From CAVYGM01 sp963768025 (GTDB lineage: Bacteria > Bacteroidota > Bacteroidia > Cytophagales > Spirosomataceae), in contig CAVYGM010000001.1 of assembly GCA_963768025.1 (NCBI GenBank), positions 62,001 through 126,000 on the forward strand: a stretch of DNA of 64,000 bases. The letters run 5' to 3'. The position numbers and the translations under genes were made by a program. Below the pieces are notes generated by a model. The model was given only the letters and a program-made list of their open reading frames with translations, was not told the DNA's origin and searched no databases. How positions within the stretch are numbered: the stretch's first letter is position 1; the number at the start of each line of letters is the position of its first letter. Shown here one piece after another: positions 36,067-45,238 of this stretch.

Positions 36067-37548
36067 TTATAAAGGATTTTGCACAATGGCTTTGTTGGCG
36101 TCCAGCTCACGGCGGGGAATCAGGAACTCCCACTGTACATCACCGGCGGGAGCATCAAACAATACTGCTACGGCGGGGTTATGATTGGCACCATTCCGGT
36201 TCAAGGGCAGGTTCAAACGCTTAAGATCCGTAAAACGGAAGCCTTCGCCCCACAACTCAATTCGACGGTTGAAGAGAATCTCTTCTACTAAGGCTGCACC
36301 CGTTTTGGTGGACTGTACATAAGCAGCATTGCGCTTAATGACCAGATCAAAAAGTACTTTGGACGCTTCGGTATCTTTACCCTGGCGGGCCAGTGCTTCG
36401 GCTTCGATCAGGAACATCTCAGCTGCCCGCATGTAGGGCACATCGCCCATGGTACTGGTAGAGGGGGTACCGGGCAAACGGAACTTCTGGTTCATAAAAG
36501 GTACACGTACACCACCGGGAGGGGTGATGGCAGTAGCCGCAGTAGGCGCTTTTACCCACATTTTGGCACGCACATCCGTAGTCGGTATCTGGTTGTAGAG
36601 GAGACTATTGATTGCCTTTGGCGTCAGACGAATGTTCGAAGAGTTAAAGTTACTCGAAATATAGGAATGGTACCCGCCAAAAAACTCCGATTGATCTTCC
36701 AGGTGGTCAAAACCCCACATCCACTCGGGATTGTTAATTTCAGCAAAGCCTTCCAGATACTGGGCTTCCGACATCAGGGTAAATCCTTTGCGGGCTTCGG
36801 AAGCAAATTTGGCCGCATCGGCCCAGCGCCCCTGCACCAGGGCCACCCGTGCCTGCATACCTTTCACTACTTCCAGGTTGAAGTGAGCTTTGGTGTTACG
36901 GGCGGAAGTAAGCATAGCCGCTGCATCCGACAGGTCCTTGTTGATCTGGGTATAAACCTCTTCAACCGAAGCCCGCGGTAGCCCTTCTGTGGTAGGCTCC
37001 AACACCAACGGTACACCCGGCTGGGCGTTGGGCTTGGCGTTGGCGTCGTAACGCTTGCCATACAACTGCACCAGGTTGAAATACCCGAATGCCCGAAGCG
37101 CCAGCGATTCACCCATCAGCCGATTCCGATCCGCTTCGGGCCCCTCGGCTCCGCCCAGGTTGGCAATGGCCAGGTTGGCGTTACCAATTACCCGGTAATA
37201 CAATTCGTAAGGAAAACGCGCCATAGTTCCCTGGTCGGAGCGGTGGCTGGTCCAGCGCTGCTCACCAAAGTGCCAGTTGTTGGAGGCATTTCCAAAAACC
37301 AGGTCTTCGCCCATCACGTCCATGATGATCATCATAGCCGGATGGCCCGAGTGCCCTTGTGAGCCAAGGTACCGGTAGATCATGGCGCGGTAGATGCCGT
37401 TAACAGCCGCGCTGGCGTTCTTGGTGGTGGCAAAGGCCGCTGCTGCGTCCACACTAGCGGTGGGGGCAGTTTCAAGGTACTCTTCGTTGCACGATACAGC
37501 AAATAGGCTCATGAATGCAAGCGATGCTACTATAATTTTCTTTTTCAT
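36067..37548 (-). CDS. SusD/RagB-family outer membrane lipoprotein
   Basis: 493 residues with a lipoprotein signal (FMSLFAVSCNEEYLETAPT). The SusD-like N-terminal TPR region contains NASAAVNGIYRAMIYRYLG and ALRAFGYFNLVQLYGKRY, and the C-terminal RagB/SusD region has YMRAAEMFLIEAEALARQG and ELWGEGFRFTDLKRLNLPL. It sits on the cell surface as the lid of the partner SusC transporter and binds the nutrient. It lies 19 bp downstream of susC and is followed by a terminator. No hydrolase or peptidase is in the operon, so the ligand class is unknown. Length and frame are normal. Confidence 0.92.
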   Translation of the reverse strand: MKKKIIVASLAFMSLFAVSCNEEYLETAPTASVDAAAAFATTKNASAAVNGIYRAMIYRYLGSQGHSGHPAMMIIMDVMGEDLVFGNASNNWHFGEQRWTSHRSDQGTMARFPYELYYRVIGNANLAIANLGGAEGPEADRNRLMGESLALRAFGYFNLVQLYGKRYDANAKPNAQPGVPLVLEPTTEGLPRASVEEVYTQINKDLSDAAAMLTSARNTKAHFNLEVVKGMQARVALVQGRWADAAKFASEARKGFTLMSEAQYLEGFAEINNPEWMWGFDHLEDQSEFFGGYHSYISSNFNSSNIRLTPKAINSLLYNQIPTTDVRAKMWVKAPTAATAITPPGGVRVPFMNQKFRLPGTPSTSTMGDVPYMRAAEMFLIEAEALARQGKDTEASKVLFDLVIKRNAAYVQSTKTGAALVEEILFNRRIELWGEGFRFTDLKRLNLPLNRNGANHNPAVAVLFDAPAGDVQWEFLIPRRELDANKAIVQNPL

Positions 37549-37567
37549 TTTCGTTTATTCGTTACAA

Positions 37568-40500
37568 TTAAAGCGTAAGTGAAATACCCGTTACAATGCT
37601 CTTGGCTGAGCTGAATACGTTGCTCGTAGTACCGGAAAAATTCTGCTGAACGTTCATCCCTTTTCTACGCGACAGGATAAAGAAATTCTCGCCACTAACG
37701 TAGATCTGAGCATTTCCAAGGAAAAGCTTGTTGGCAATCGTCTTGGGCAACTCATAGGAAAGCGTTACCGAGCGGATGTTCAGGTAGCTGGCATCAATCA
37801 ACCAACGATCCGAAGCGGCGTCAAAATCAGCCGTGCGGCCTACGTCCATGCGGGGCACATCGGTGATGTCACCTGGTTTCTGCCATCTTCTCAGAATATC
37901 CACGTGCTTGGCGCTACCGTAGCCTCCTGAACTCATCAGAGCAGCATAAGCTCCGTCATACACTTTCCCGCCCAGCTGATACACCAGGATACCGGAAAGC
38001 GAAAGACCTTTGTAACGGAAGGTATTCGAAATACCACCCGTCAGTTTGGGAATAGACGTACCATTGTAGTGGTAACGGGCATTGTTGATGCTTGTGGTCA
38101 GGGTATCGCCGGTTTCGCTTACGAACGAGTTGGCAGGCACCAGGCTTACCGCCTGGTATAAGGCAGCTCCCGTAGCTGGATCCACTCCTTTGTAATCACG
38201 CAACCAGAAGTCGTAGATGGAGCTACCTACTTTGAGTTTTTTGGTACCATCAATGATTTCGGGGTTTTCGTCGGGCATTTTAGTGATCCGGTTTTTCAAC
38301 TGCGTCGCGTTTACATCAATCCGCCAGGAAAAGTCCCCCACCCGGATTGGCTCAAAGCCCAGCTCTACCTCAATACCTTTGTTGTACATGGTACCGATGT
38401 TACGGGTTTCGGTCAGGATACCGGCTGAGATCGGTAGGGGTACGTCAAAAATCAGGTTAGACGAACGACGGTCGAAGTACTCCACCGTACCGGAAATCCG
38501 GCTCTTAAACAAGCTAAATTCCAACGCTACGTCAAATGCATCGCTTGATTCCCATTCGAGGTTCCGGTTACCGAGGCTCGATTGCAGGATACCGGCTTCT
38601 AGGGCGTTGTTATTTCCCAGTTCGTATAAAGGCTGCCAGGCATAGTTGCTGATACCGCCGTCGTTACCCGTCTGACCATATGAAGCTCTCAGTTTCATCA
38701 GGCTGATAGCCGGAATAGCCTGGATGAATGCTTCCTGATCCAAACGCCAGGCACCACTTACTGAATAAAAAGTACCCCAGCGTGAATCTTTAAAGAATTT
38801 GCTGGAACCATCCCGACGCACGGAGAAGGAAGCAAAATACTTCTCGTTGAAGTCGTAGTTCAAGCGGGAAAAATACCCCTCCACCCGACGGGTGTCATAC
38901 TGTGAGTTCAGGTTGGTGGTCGTGGTGAAGTTTACCAATTCGTAGTTACCATCCAGAATCTGCTGCGAACGTGAGCCCGTCAGGTTATTGTTGGTTACCT
39001 GGAAATTCTCATGTCCAACCAGTACATTGAAGTTATGAACGCCAATGGATTTATCGTACGTCAGAAGCTGGTTCAGGTTGTACCCTGCGATATTTTCAAA
39101 TTCGTGCGTAGAACGGCCAGCAGGAGCGCCATCCCCAATGATGGGGTTACCGAAGGTCACGTTGTTGATGTTGGTCAAATCCACACCCAGATTGGTCGTG
39201 AATTTAAAATCCCTGAGGAATGAAATCTCGGCGTATCCACGGGCACCTACCACATTGCGGCGGAAGAAATTCTGATTCAATTCGGTTTCGGCCACGGAAT
39301 GACGGCCACCGAATTGCGGACGGCTGGGCAAACCAAGGGCACTCAGGTTACCGAAGTCGTACCGGCGATCACCGTTCGGCAGCGTCAAGAACTGGCCGGG
39401 GTTAGCCGGATCGTAGGCGTACACGGGATAGATGGGTCCCATGTTACGAGCGAAAAAGAAGGGGTTCACAAAAGCCGTATTGGTACCGGCATCCGCCTGG
39501 TTAGACTTGGTGATGGTGGCCGACAGGTTAGCGCCCGTCTTCAACCAGGAGTTCACCTGCGTGTTGACGTTCACACGGCCCGTAAAGCGGTCGTAGTCCG
39601 ACCGGATCAGGAAGCCTTTGTCCCGCAAATAGGAAAGTGAAATAAAGTAATCCGTTTTGTCCTGAGCACCTGAGAAGTTCAGGTTTACTTCGTCGCGGTT
39701 GCCCTGACGCATCATGGGCTTGGCCCAGTCCAGGTCGTCGGTGTTGTAAATCAGTTGCGCGTTGGGATTCAGCACACCATCCGTACTTACCAGTTCGTTG
39801 CCCGGTACATTGTACACATTGTAAGCCAACAAGGTACCGATTTGAGCCGAAGCCATGGTATTGGCCGTAGCCAGGGCCACGGGGTTAGCGGCACGGTAGG
39901 CAAGGCTATTGCGATAGGCCTCCCACATTACTGGGTAGTAGTTTGCGGGACCAATGCGCTCGTATTCCTGCAAGCCACGGGTGTTCAACCCCTTGGTGTA
40001 GCGTACATTCACCGTGTTTTTGCCTTTCTGACCTTTTTTGGTTGTTACCATTACTACTCCGTTGGCGGCACGCGCTCCATACAGGGCGGTTGAGGCGGCA
40101 TCCTTCAGGATCGTGATATTCTCGATGTCATTGGGATTCAGGTTAGCGATGCTGGCGGTGTAGGGGATACCATCCACTACGTACAGAGGATCGTTTGAAG
40201 AGGAGATCGATCCAAACCCACGAATCCGGATTTCGGGAGCCGAACCCGGCTGACCACTACCCGCCGTAGTTTGTACACCCGCCGTAGTACCCGAAATTGC
40301 CTGCGCAATGTTTGTAATGGGGCGAACGGCAATCTGGTCAGCGCCAATCGTCCCGGCCGAGCCCGTAAAGGAAGCCTTCTTGGCACTACCAAATGACGTC
40401 ACGATTACCTCTTCCAGGTTGGCGACATCCGGGGTGAGGGAAATAGTGAGGCTGGATTGGGCACCCACAGTAACTTCCTGAGCCAGAAAACCCACAAAGC

Positions 40501-40720
40501 TAAATAGTAATTGAGAACCATTAGCGGCATTGATCCGAAAGGTACCTTCGGTATCGGTAGTCGTACCCCGGGTGGTACCTTTAACTACTACACTTACTCC
40601 GGGAAGCGGACTTCCACCTTCATCAGTAACAGTTCCTGTGACGAGCTTGTCCTGTGCCCATACCGATCCACCGGTTAGCACTGCGCAAACAATGAACATT
40701 AAAAGGAGAGTTTTTCTCAT
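37568..40720 (-). CDS. SusC/RagA-family TonB-linked outer membrane protein
   Basis: 1050 residues. The signal peptide ends near GGSVWAQ. A CarboxypepD_reg-like domain (about 27-110: VTGTVTDEGGSPLPGVSVVV) precedes the plug (RIRGFGSISSSNDPLYVVDG, ENITILKDAASTALYGARAA) and a 22-strand barrel (about 250-1050) ending SAKSIVTGISLTL. The SusC-specific motif LYVVDGIPY is present. It imports a large nutrient with energy from TonB/ExbBD. First gene of a two-gene operon with susD. There is no sigma/anti-sigma pair next to it. The frame is intact, in contrast to the relic at 54.5-55.2 kb. Confidence 0.93.
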   Translation of the reverse strand: MRKTLLLMFIVCAVLTGGSVWAQDKLVTGTVTDEGGSPLPGVSVVVKGTTRGTTTDTEGTFRINAANGSQLLFSFVGFLAQEVTVGAQSSLTISLTPDVANLEEVIVTSFGSAKKASFTGSAGTIGADQIAVRPITNIAQAISGTTAGVQTTAGSGQPGSAPEIRIRGFGSISSSNDPLYVVDGIPYTASIANLNPNDIENITILKDAASTALYGARAANGVVMVTTKKGQKGKNTVNVRYTKGLNTRGLQEYERIGPANYYPVMWEAYRNSLAYRAANPVALATANTMASAQIGTLLAYNVYNVPGNELVSTDGVLNPNAQLIYNTDDLDWAKPMMRQGNRDEVNLNFSGAQDKTDYFISLSYLRDKGFLIRSDYDRFTGRVNVNTQVNSWLKTGANLSATITKSNQADAGTNTAFVNPFFFARNMGPIYPVYAYDPANPGQFLTLPNGDRRYDFGNLSALGLPSRPQFGGRHSVAETELNQNFFRRNVVGARGYAEISFLRDFKFTTNLGVDLTNINNVTFGNPIIGDGAPAGRSTHEFENIAGYNLNQLLTYDKSIGVHNFNVLVGHENFQVTNNNLTGSRSQQILDGNYELVNFTTTTNLNSQYDTRRVEGYFSRLNYDFNEKYFASFSVRRDGSSKFFKDSRWGTFYSVSGAWRLDQEAFIQAIPAISLMKLRASYGQTGNDGGISNYAWQPLYELGNNNALEAGILQSSLGNRNLEWESSDAFDVALEFSLFKSRISGTVEYFDRRSSNLIFDVPLPISAGILTETRNIGTMYNKGIEVELGFEPIRVGDFSWRIDVNATQLKNRITKMPDENPEIIDGTKKLKVGSSIYDFWLRDYKGVDPATGAALYQAVSLVPANSFVSETGDTLTTSINNARYHYNGTSIPKLTGGISNTFRYKGLSLSGILVYQLGGKVYDGAYAALMSSGGYGSAKHVDILRRWQKPGDITDVPRMDVGRTADFDAASDRWLIDASYLNIRSVTLSYELPKTIANKLFLGNAQIYVSGENFFILSRRKGMNVQQNFSGTTSNVFSSAKSIVTGISLTL

Positions 40721-40830
40721 CTGTTTTTTTTGAGATTGTTGATTGTTGAACTTTATTAATAAACTGGTTTAAAAAATTCTGAATTTTGAGTAAACGGTTA
40801 TAATAAGTTGACCTAACAATAATTAGGGCG

Positions 40831-40838
40831 CAAATATA
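40831..40838 (-). promoter_or_regulatory. -7 promoter element of the susCD operon
   Basis: TATATTTG on the minus strand matches the Bacteroidota consensus TAnnTTTG exactly and lies 111 bases upstream of the susC start, in an AT-rich region. The -33 TTG is not clear. Confidence 0.6.
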
Positions 40839-41035
40839 ATTCGGTAATCTTTACTTTTTAACAGTTATTTAATTTTATTTTAATATTAAAATATTTTATT
40901 TAAGGAATAAGATTGCCGCACCTAATAAAAGCCTATCAACCAATAACTTGAATTAAATTAAGCAATTTTCGGTTGCTTTTGTACTTTACATAGATTTTTG
41001 GCAGAAAATTGTACTTTTACCTTAGGGATTGGCAC
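40839..41035. other. AT-rich intergenic region upstream of susC
   Basis: No gene. A very AT-rich block (40850-40920, runs of TTTAATATTAAAATATTTTA) contains the small palindrome AATATTAAAATATT and could be an upstream activating or bent-DNA region for the susCD promoter. Confidence 0.35.
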
Positions 41036-41065
41036 AAAAAAACAGAGCCCATATCGGCCCTGTTT
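41036..41065 (-). terminator. terminator of the RNA-binding protein/epimerase operon
   Basis: On the minus strand, AAACAGGGCC, a loop, then GGCTCTGTTT runs into T7. It lies 49 bases beyond the stop of the epimerase gene. Confidence 0.75.
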
Positions 41066-41113
41066 GGGGCAAGGGCTTTCACCCTTTACCCACTTCCTAA
41101 AAAAACTGTCTCC

Positions 41114-42001
41114 CTATGGCTCCTCCACCTCAATCGTGTAAGCTGTGGTGTAGGTGTCCAAGGCGCCCAGACTGATAATGCCTTCTTTATCCTTCAACCT
41201 TTGGTTGGACTTTACACTATCCGCTATGCCAAGCCAAGGCTCAATGCAGACATAGTTCCCCTGGGGCTTGGCCCAGATTCCCAGATACGGAAACCCGGCA
41301 AAGTGTAGGGTAATGGCCGCTCCGGACTTGGTGCTTTTCAGGCTTACGTGGTTGGATTGTATGTCCTTAAAAACCAAAGCGTCGTCCTCAAATAGCTCGT
41401 GGGTAAGGGGCAGGATGGCAGAGTCCGTAAACACCGGCTGAGTTTCTCCACTCAGCAGTCCGGTGCTTGCTAGTACCCACCGGGAGGAGGTTTCCTTTTC
41501 GGCAAATTCAAGGTAGTAGTCAGTATAATCTTCTTGTTCCTGCCGGGGACAACAGAAGGCCGGATGCCCGCCCACCGAAAAATAGAGGGTGGTATTCCCC
41601 AAATTCTCCACCTTGAACTGATTGATAATTCTGTTGTTGTCCAGGGCGTAGGTTACCGTCAGCCTAAATCTGAATGGATAAACCAGCAGGGTATCTTCGT
41701 CGTATTGCAGGACGAAGGAAAGGCTGCTTTCCGTTTTTTCTGACAGCTGTACTTTGGGATTATTTCGTACTATACCGTGTCGGGGCAGTTGGTACCGGAT
41801 TCCGTTGTGGAAATAAGCGCCGTCTTTTAATTCTCCAATTATCGGAAAAAGGACCGGAGCATAATTGGCCCATACGGCAGGGTCGGCCTCCCACATGTAG
41901 GTTGTACCGGTGGTAGTGGAGGTAATTTCACAAAGCTCCGCTCCTACCTCCTTCACCGAAATCCGCAGGAAGTTATTTTGAAGAGAATGAATGGTACTCA
42001 T
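41114..42001 (-). CDS. aldose 1-epimerase family protein (LacX-like)
   Basis: 295 residues with the galactose mutarotase-like beta-sandwich. Motifs are VGAELCEITSTTTGTTYMWE near the N-terminus, RHGIVRNNP and YFSVGGHPAFCCP with the conserved His, and GNYVCIEPWLGIAD near residue 255. It interconverts alpha and beta anomers of a free sugar, probably in the cytosol because no signal peptide is seen. It lies 30 bp downstream of an RNA-binding protein gene, same strand, and is followed by a terminator. Confidence 0.85.
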   Translation of the reverse strand: MSTIHSLQNNFLRISVKEVGAELCEITSTTTGTTYMWEADPAVWANYAPVLFPIIGELKDGAYFHNGIRYQLPRHGIVRNNPKVQLSEKTESSLSFVLQYDEDTLLVYPFRFRLTVTYALDNNRIINQFKVENLGNTTLYFSVGGHPAFCCPRQEQEDYTDYYLEFAEKETSSRWVLASTGLLSGETQPVFTDSAILPLTHELFEDDALVFKDIQSNHVSLKSTKSGAAITLHFAGFPYLGIWAKPQGNYVCIEPWLGIADSVKSNQRLKDKEGIISLGALDTYTTAYTIEVEEP

Positions 42002-42031
42002 ACGTTATCGTGTGCTCGTTAAAGGGTTTGA

Positions 42032-42418
42032 CTACCTATTCTTTCTCTCGGATTTGTTTCTGCCCGGGCCATCGTCCTTTTTTTTGCCGACGTAGTTCCG
42101 AGGACCCGTCTCGCTGCTACTTCGGGTGGCCGGAGGTCCGCTCTTTTTGGCGGGACTTGGCGGCCTGTCTTCCCCTTTTTTGAACTTCGATTCATTTACT
42201 ACGAGAATTTTTCCCTCAATTTCCTTCCCATTTAGGGCCGAAATTGCGGAAAGCGCCTGATTTCGGTCTGGCATTTTCACAAACCCAAAACCCTTATTCA
42301 GGCGGGTAAGGTGGTCCATGATGATATTTACGGAAGTCACCTCCCCATATTTTTCAAAGATTTCCATCAGCTCCCTTTGTCTGAGGGTGGATGGAAGGCC
42401 TCCTATAAAAATGTCCAT
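42032..42418 (-). CDS. RRM-domain RNA-binding protein
   Basis: 128 residues. An RNA recognition motif spans 1-80, with RNP2 (IFIGGL, residues 3-8) and RNP1 (KGFGFVKM, about 42-49). The C-terminal 45 residues are Lys/Arg/Ser/Pro/Gly-rich and disordered (KKGEDRPPSPAKKSGPPATR). Bacteroidota use such RRM proteins for post-transcriptional control and cold response. It is first in a two-gene operon with the epimerase, which may be only accidental. Start ATG 42418. Confidence 0.9.
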   Translation of the reverse strand: MDIFIGGLPSTLRQRELMEIFEKYGEVTSVNIIMDHLTRLNKGFGFVKMPDRNQALSAISALNGKEIEGKILVVNESKFKKGEDRPPSPAKKSGPPATRSSSETGPRNYVGKKKDDGPGRNKSERKNR

Positions 42419-42473
42419 TGATACAACTAGTTTAGTTTTTGAAGGTAAGGTTAAAAATTAGCCTTTTTTTGTT

Positions 42474-42538
42474 TTCGGGAATTAGTGTTCACAAAATTGG
42501 CGATATTTGCTTATCACGCCAAATTTTATTTGCTTGTT
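42474..42538 (+). promoter_or_regulatory. promoter region of the GH30 gene with a shared upstream element
   Basis: TTTTCGGGAATTAGTGTTCA continuing into CAAAATTGG (42472-42499) resembles TTTTTTGGGAATGATATTCA continuing into CAAAATTGG at 47527-47555, upstream of the Crp-type gene. GATATTTG (42501-42508) is a one-mismatch -7 box with TTG about 25 bases earlier. Confidence 0.4.
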
Positions 42539-43975
42539 ATGAACGCATTCCTGTATCCCTGCTTCTTTGTTCTCCTGCTTTTTGGGCCTACATCTTCCTG
42601 GTTGGGTCAGAAAGAGCACTCCTCGGCTAGCGAAAAAAAACGGGCCGGCGATATGGCTGAATTCTGGCTCACCAGCCCCAGCCAGAACATCCTATTCCAA
42701 AAACAGGCATCCATCGGCATCCAGGATGGGGGTACCCTTCTCCCCATCTCCATCAAGGTAGACGAAAACGAAGTTTTTCAATTAATTGACGGCTTTGGGT
42801 ACACCCTTACGGGCGGGAGCGCCATTCTGCTCAACCGGATGACCCCCGCAGCCCGGGACAAGCTCCTCCGGGAATTGTTCGGGCGGGCGGGCATCGGCAT
42901 TAGCTACCTGCGCATCAGCATTGGGGCTTCGGATTTGAGCGATCACGTGTTTAGCTACAACGACCTGCCCGCTGGCCAAACCGACCCCGAAATGGCCCAG
43001 TTTAGTCTGGAACCCGAGCGGCAGGATTTATTACCCGTATTGAAGCAAATCTTGAAAATAAACCCTGACCTCCGAATAATGGGATCCCCCTGGTCGCCAC
43101 CCGTCTGGATGAAAACCAATGAGAACTCCAAGGGAGGTAGCCTGAAACCCGATTGGTACGATGCCTATGCGCTCTACTTTGTGAAGTACATTCAGCAAAT
43201 GCAGCAGGAAGGCATCCGGATTGATGCCATCACCATCCAGAATGAGCCTTTGCACCCCGGCAATAACCCCAGCCTGCTGATGGAGCCCAAAGAGCAGGCA
43301 ACTTTTATCAAGAAGAGCCTTGGCCCCGCCTTTACCAAAGCGGGGATCTTGACCAAAATTGTTATTTACGATCACAACGCCGACCGGCCAGACTATCCCA
43401 TTACGGTTCTGAAAGACCCCGATGCCCGTAAGTATATACATGGGTCGGCCTTTCATCTCTACGGGGGCAATATTGAGGCATTATCCGAAGTCCACAAAGC
43501 ATTCCCCAGCAAGGCCATTTATTTTACGGAGCAGTGGATCGGTGCGCCGGGTAACCTGGCGGGCGATTTGGCGTGGCACGTCAAAAATCTAGTAATAGGT
43601 GCCACCCGCAACTGGGCGAGCACGGTCCTGGAATGGAACCTGGCTTCCGATCCCAAACAAGAGCCTCATACCGAGGGCGGATGTACCCAATGCCTGGGGG
43701 CGGTCACCATCGGTCCTCAGGACAAAGTAGTGCGCAACCCCGCCTACTACATCCTGGCCCATGCTTCCAAATTCGTGAGGCCTGGTGCCATCCGCTTAGA
43801 CTCCAGACTCGTGGAAGGGCTTCCGAACGTGGCTTTTATGACCCAAACCGGCCTGATCGTTCTCATCGTTCTGAACGAGAGTACCGAAGTGAAGAAGTTC
43901 ACGGTGCAGTTTGGAGATCAAGTTTTTACGTCCTCGCTGGCAGCGGGGGCCGTAGGTACGTATAGCTGGCAATAG
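42539..43975 (+). CDS. GH30-family glycoside hydrolase, secreted
   Basis: 478 residues from ATG 42539, chosen because MNAFLYPCFFVLLLFGPTSS is a good signal peptide; an in-frame ATG at 42485 would overlap the promoter. GH30 (beta/alpha)8 barrel with beta-structure: LIDGFGYTLTGGSA, YLRISIGASDLS, MGSPWSPPVWMKTN, the acid/base Glu in ITIQNEPLHPGNNP (about residue 233) and the nucleophile Glu in IYFTEQWIG (about 331). The family includes glucosylceramidases and beta-1,6-glucanases; the sequence fits the GH30 glucosylceramidase-like group, with substrate inferred as beta-glucoside. The C-terminal all-beta domain ends VGTYSWQ. Monocistronic. Confidence 0.88.
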   Translation: MNAFLYPCFFVLLLFGPTSSWLGQKEHSSASEKKRAGDMAEFWLTSPSQNILFQKQASIGIQDGGTLLPISIKVDENEVFQLIDGFGYTLTGGSAILLNRMTPAARDKLLRELFGRAGIGISYLRISIGASDLSDHVFSYNDLPAGQTDPEMAQFSLEPERQDLLPVLKQILKINPDLRIMGSPWSPPVWMKTNENSKGGSLKPDWYDAYALYFVKYIQQMQQEGIRIDAITIQNEPLHPGNNPSLLMEPKEQATFIKKSLGPAFTKAGILTKIVIYDHNADRPDYPITVLKDPDARKYIHGSAFHLYGGNIEALSEVHKAFPSKAIYFTEQWIGAPGNLAGDLAWHVKNLVIGATRNWASTVLEWNLASDPKQEPHTEGGCTQCLGAVTIGPQDKVVRNPAYYILAHASKFVRPGAIRLDSRLVEGLPNVAFMTQTGLIVLIVLNESTEVKKFTVQFGDQVFTSSLAAGAVGTYSWQ

Positions 43976-43989
43976 CCCGACGGACACAT

Positions 43990-44373
43990 TTATAGGACCA
44001 GGCGCTCCATCAGGAACCGAAGGAATTCGTCGGGATCGGCGCAAAATCCCGGATGCACTTTTGAGGCCTGGACTACGCTACTACGGGTGGCCGTGAGCCA
44101 GCGAAAGCGCGAGGCCAGCGGCAGCATCCCTATGGTACCCCCTGCCTTACCGCCCGCACAGATTTTCACCATAGCCACCAGGTATTCTTCCAGTTCTTCG
44201 GTATCCAGCGCTGGGCATAGGGCGTGTAAGCGCTGGTGATGTATTGCATAGTCGGCTTTGAGAAAACGATGACCAGGACAATAGAGGATAACGCCAATGT
44301 TGAGAAATTCCTCCCGCTCTACCCTGGGTACCACCCGCACTACGGCATACTCAACTAAGTGCTTGTCTGACAT
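43990..44373 (-). CDS. DUF3037 domain protein, partner of the HipA-like kinase
   Basis: 127 residues (EYAVVRVVPRVEREEFLNIG onward), the typical DUF3037 pattern. Its start overlaps the end of the HipA-like gene by 23 bp on the same strand. HipA-like kinase/DUF3037 pairs recur in Bacteroidota and other phyla and have no established role; a two-gene toxin-antitoxin-like or phosphotransfer unit is an inference from the overlap. No DNA-binding motif is seen in it. Confidence 0.8.
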   Translation of the reverse strand: MSDKHLVEYAVVRVVPRVEREEFLNIGVILYCPGHRFLKADYAIHHQRLHALCPALDTEELEEYLVAMVKICAGGKAGGTIGMLPLASRFRWLTATRSSVVQASKVHPGFCADPDEFLRFLMERLVL

Positions 44374-45148
44374 CTTGGGCGTGGTTTACGAAATTTTCGG
44401 AATTTTCAATCCGGCAAAGCAGGAATTGGGCGTACACTTTCCGGCGCTCCTCTACCGATACGTCGGACGAGGGGTCAGAAAGCCAGTCTTCGGGGATGCG
44501 AGCTACCAGAGCCTTAATAATTTCCTGGGTCAGGATGGCTTTACACTCGGCATCTACCCGTTCAAGTTCAGAAGCATAGGGCAACAGCACGTGCTCCTTC
44601 ACCAAGGTAAAAGGTCTTTCGGCTTGCTCCTGCCAATTTTCCCAGGAATGATGGAAATACAGCGAGGCCCCGTGGTCAATCAACCATAGTTCTTTGTGCC
44701 ACATAAGCATATTGGTATTTCGGGCCGTGCGGTCCACATTCGTCAGCAGGCAATCCAGCCACACGATCCGGGAAGCCAGCAGCGGCTCCACGCTGGTCAC
44801 CAGGGGGTCGAAGGTAAACGCCCCGGAGAGGTAATGCAGGGCGAGGTTGAGGCCGGTACTGGCTCGCAGGAGATCCTGAATTTCTTCGTCGGGCTCCGTG
44901 CGGCCAAAGGCCTCATCAATGGTGGCAAATACCAGCTCTGGCACCCTAAGCCCAAGCAAGCGGGCTAGTTCGCCGCCGATCAACTCGGCAATGAGGGCCT
45001 TCACCCCCTGCCCGGCTCCGCGAAATTTGAGAACATAGAGAAATTCATCATCGGCCTCGGCAATGGCCGGTAGGGAGCCTCCTTCCCGAAGGGGCGTTAC
45101 GTAGCGGGTTACCTGCACAGTTCGGAGCTCGGGTAGTAAATACGCCAT
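44351..45148 (-). CDS. HipA-like kinase domain protein
   Basis: 265 residues from ATG 45148 (MAYLLPELRTV), preferred to the upstream ATG at 45211, which would place 21 extra residues on top of the promoter. A HipA-like (HipA_2) kinase fold is shown by FLYVLKFRGAGQGVKALIAE (ATP-binding strand with Lys), WLDCLLTNVDRTARNTNML (catalytic loop) and LWLIDHGASLYFHHSW (metal-binding Asp). It lacks the HipB antitoxin of classic systems and instead overlaps a DUF3037 gene. Protein or small-molecule kinase activity is inferred only. A TACTTTTG -7 box lies on the minus strand at 45218-45211, very close to the upstream ATG. Confidence 0.78.
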   Translation of the reverse strand: MAYLLPELRTVQVTRYVTPLREGGSLPAIAEADDEFLYVLKFRGAGQGVKALIAELIGGELARLLGLRVPELVFATIDEAFGRTEPDEEIQDLLRASTGLNLALHYLSGAFTFDPLVTSVEPLLASRIVWLDCLLTNVDRTARNTNMLMWHKELWLIDHGASLYFHHSWENWQEQAERPFTLVKEHVLLPYASELERVDAECKAILTQEIIKALVARIPEDWLSDPSSDVSVEERRKVYAQFLLCRIENSENFVNHAQDVRQALS

Positions 45149-45181
45149 ACAAATGGTTTTCAGGTGGGTTTGGCAGAGAAT

Positions 45182-45206
45182 AAAAAACAGGACCGAAGCC
45201 CTGTTT
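45182..45206 (-). terminator. terminator of the Tm-1-like/PEP-hydrolase-like operon
   Basis: On the minus strand, AAACAGGG, loop CTTCGG, TCCTGTTT, then T-rich. It lies 33 bases after the stop of the TIM-barrel gene and immediately downstream of the likely HipA-like promoter, so it would also sit in the HipA-like leader. Confidence 0.65.
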
Positions 45207-45238
45207 CTCACAAAAGTACACTTTCCTGATATTGAAAT

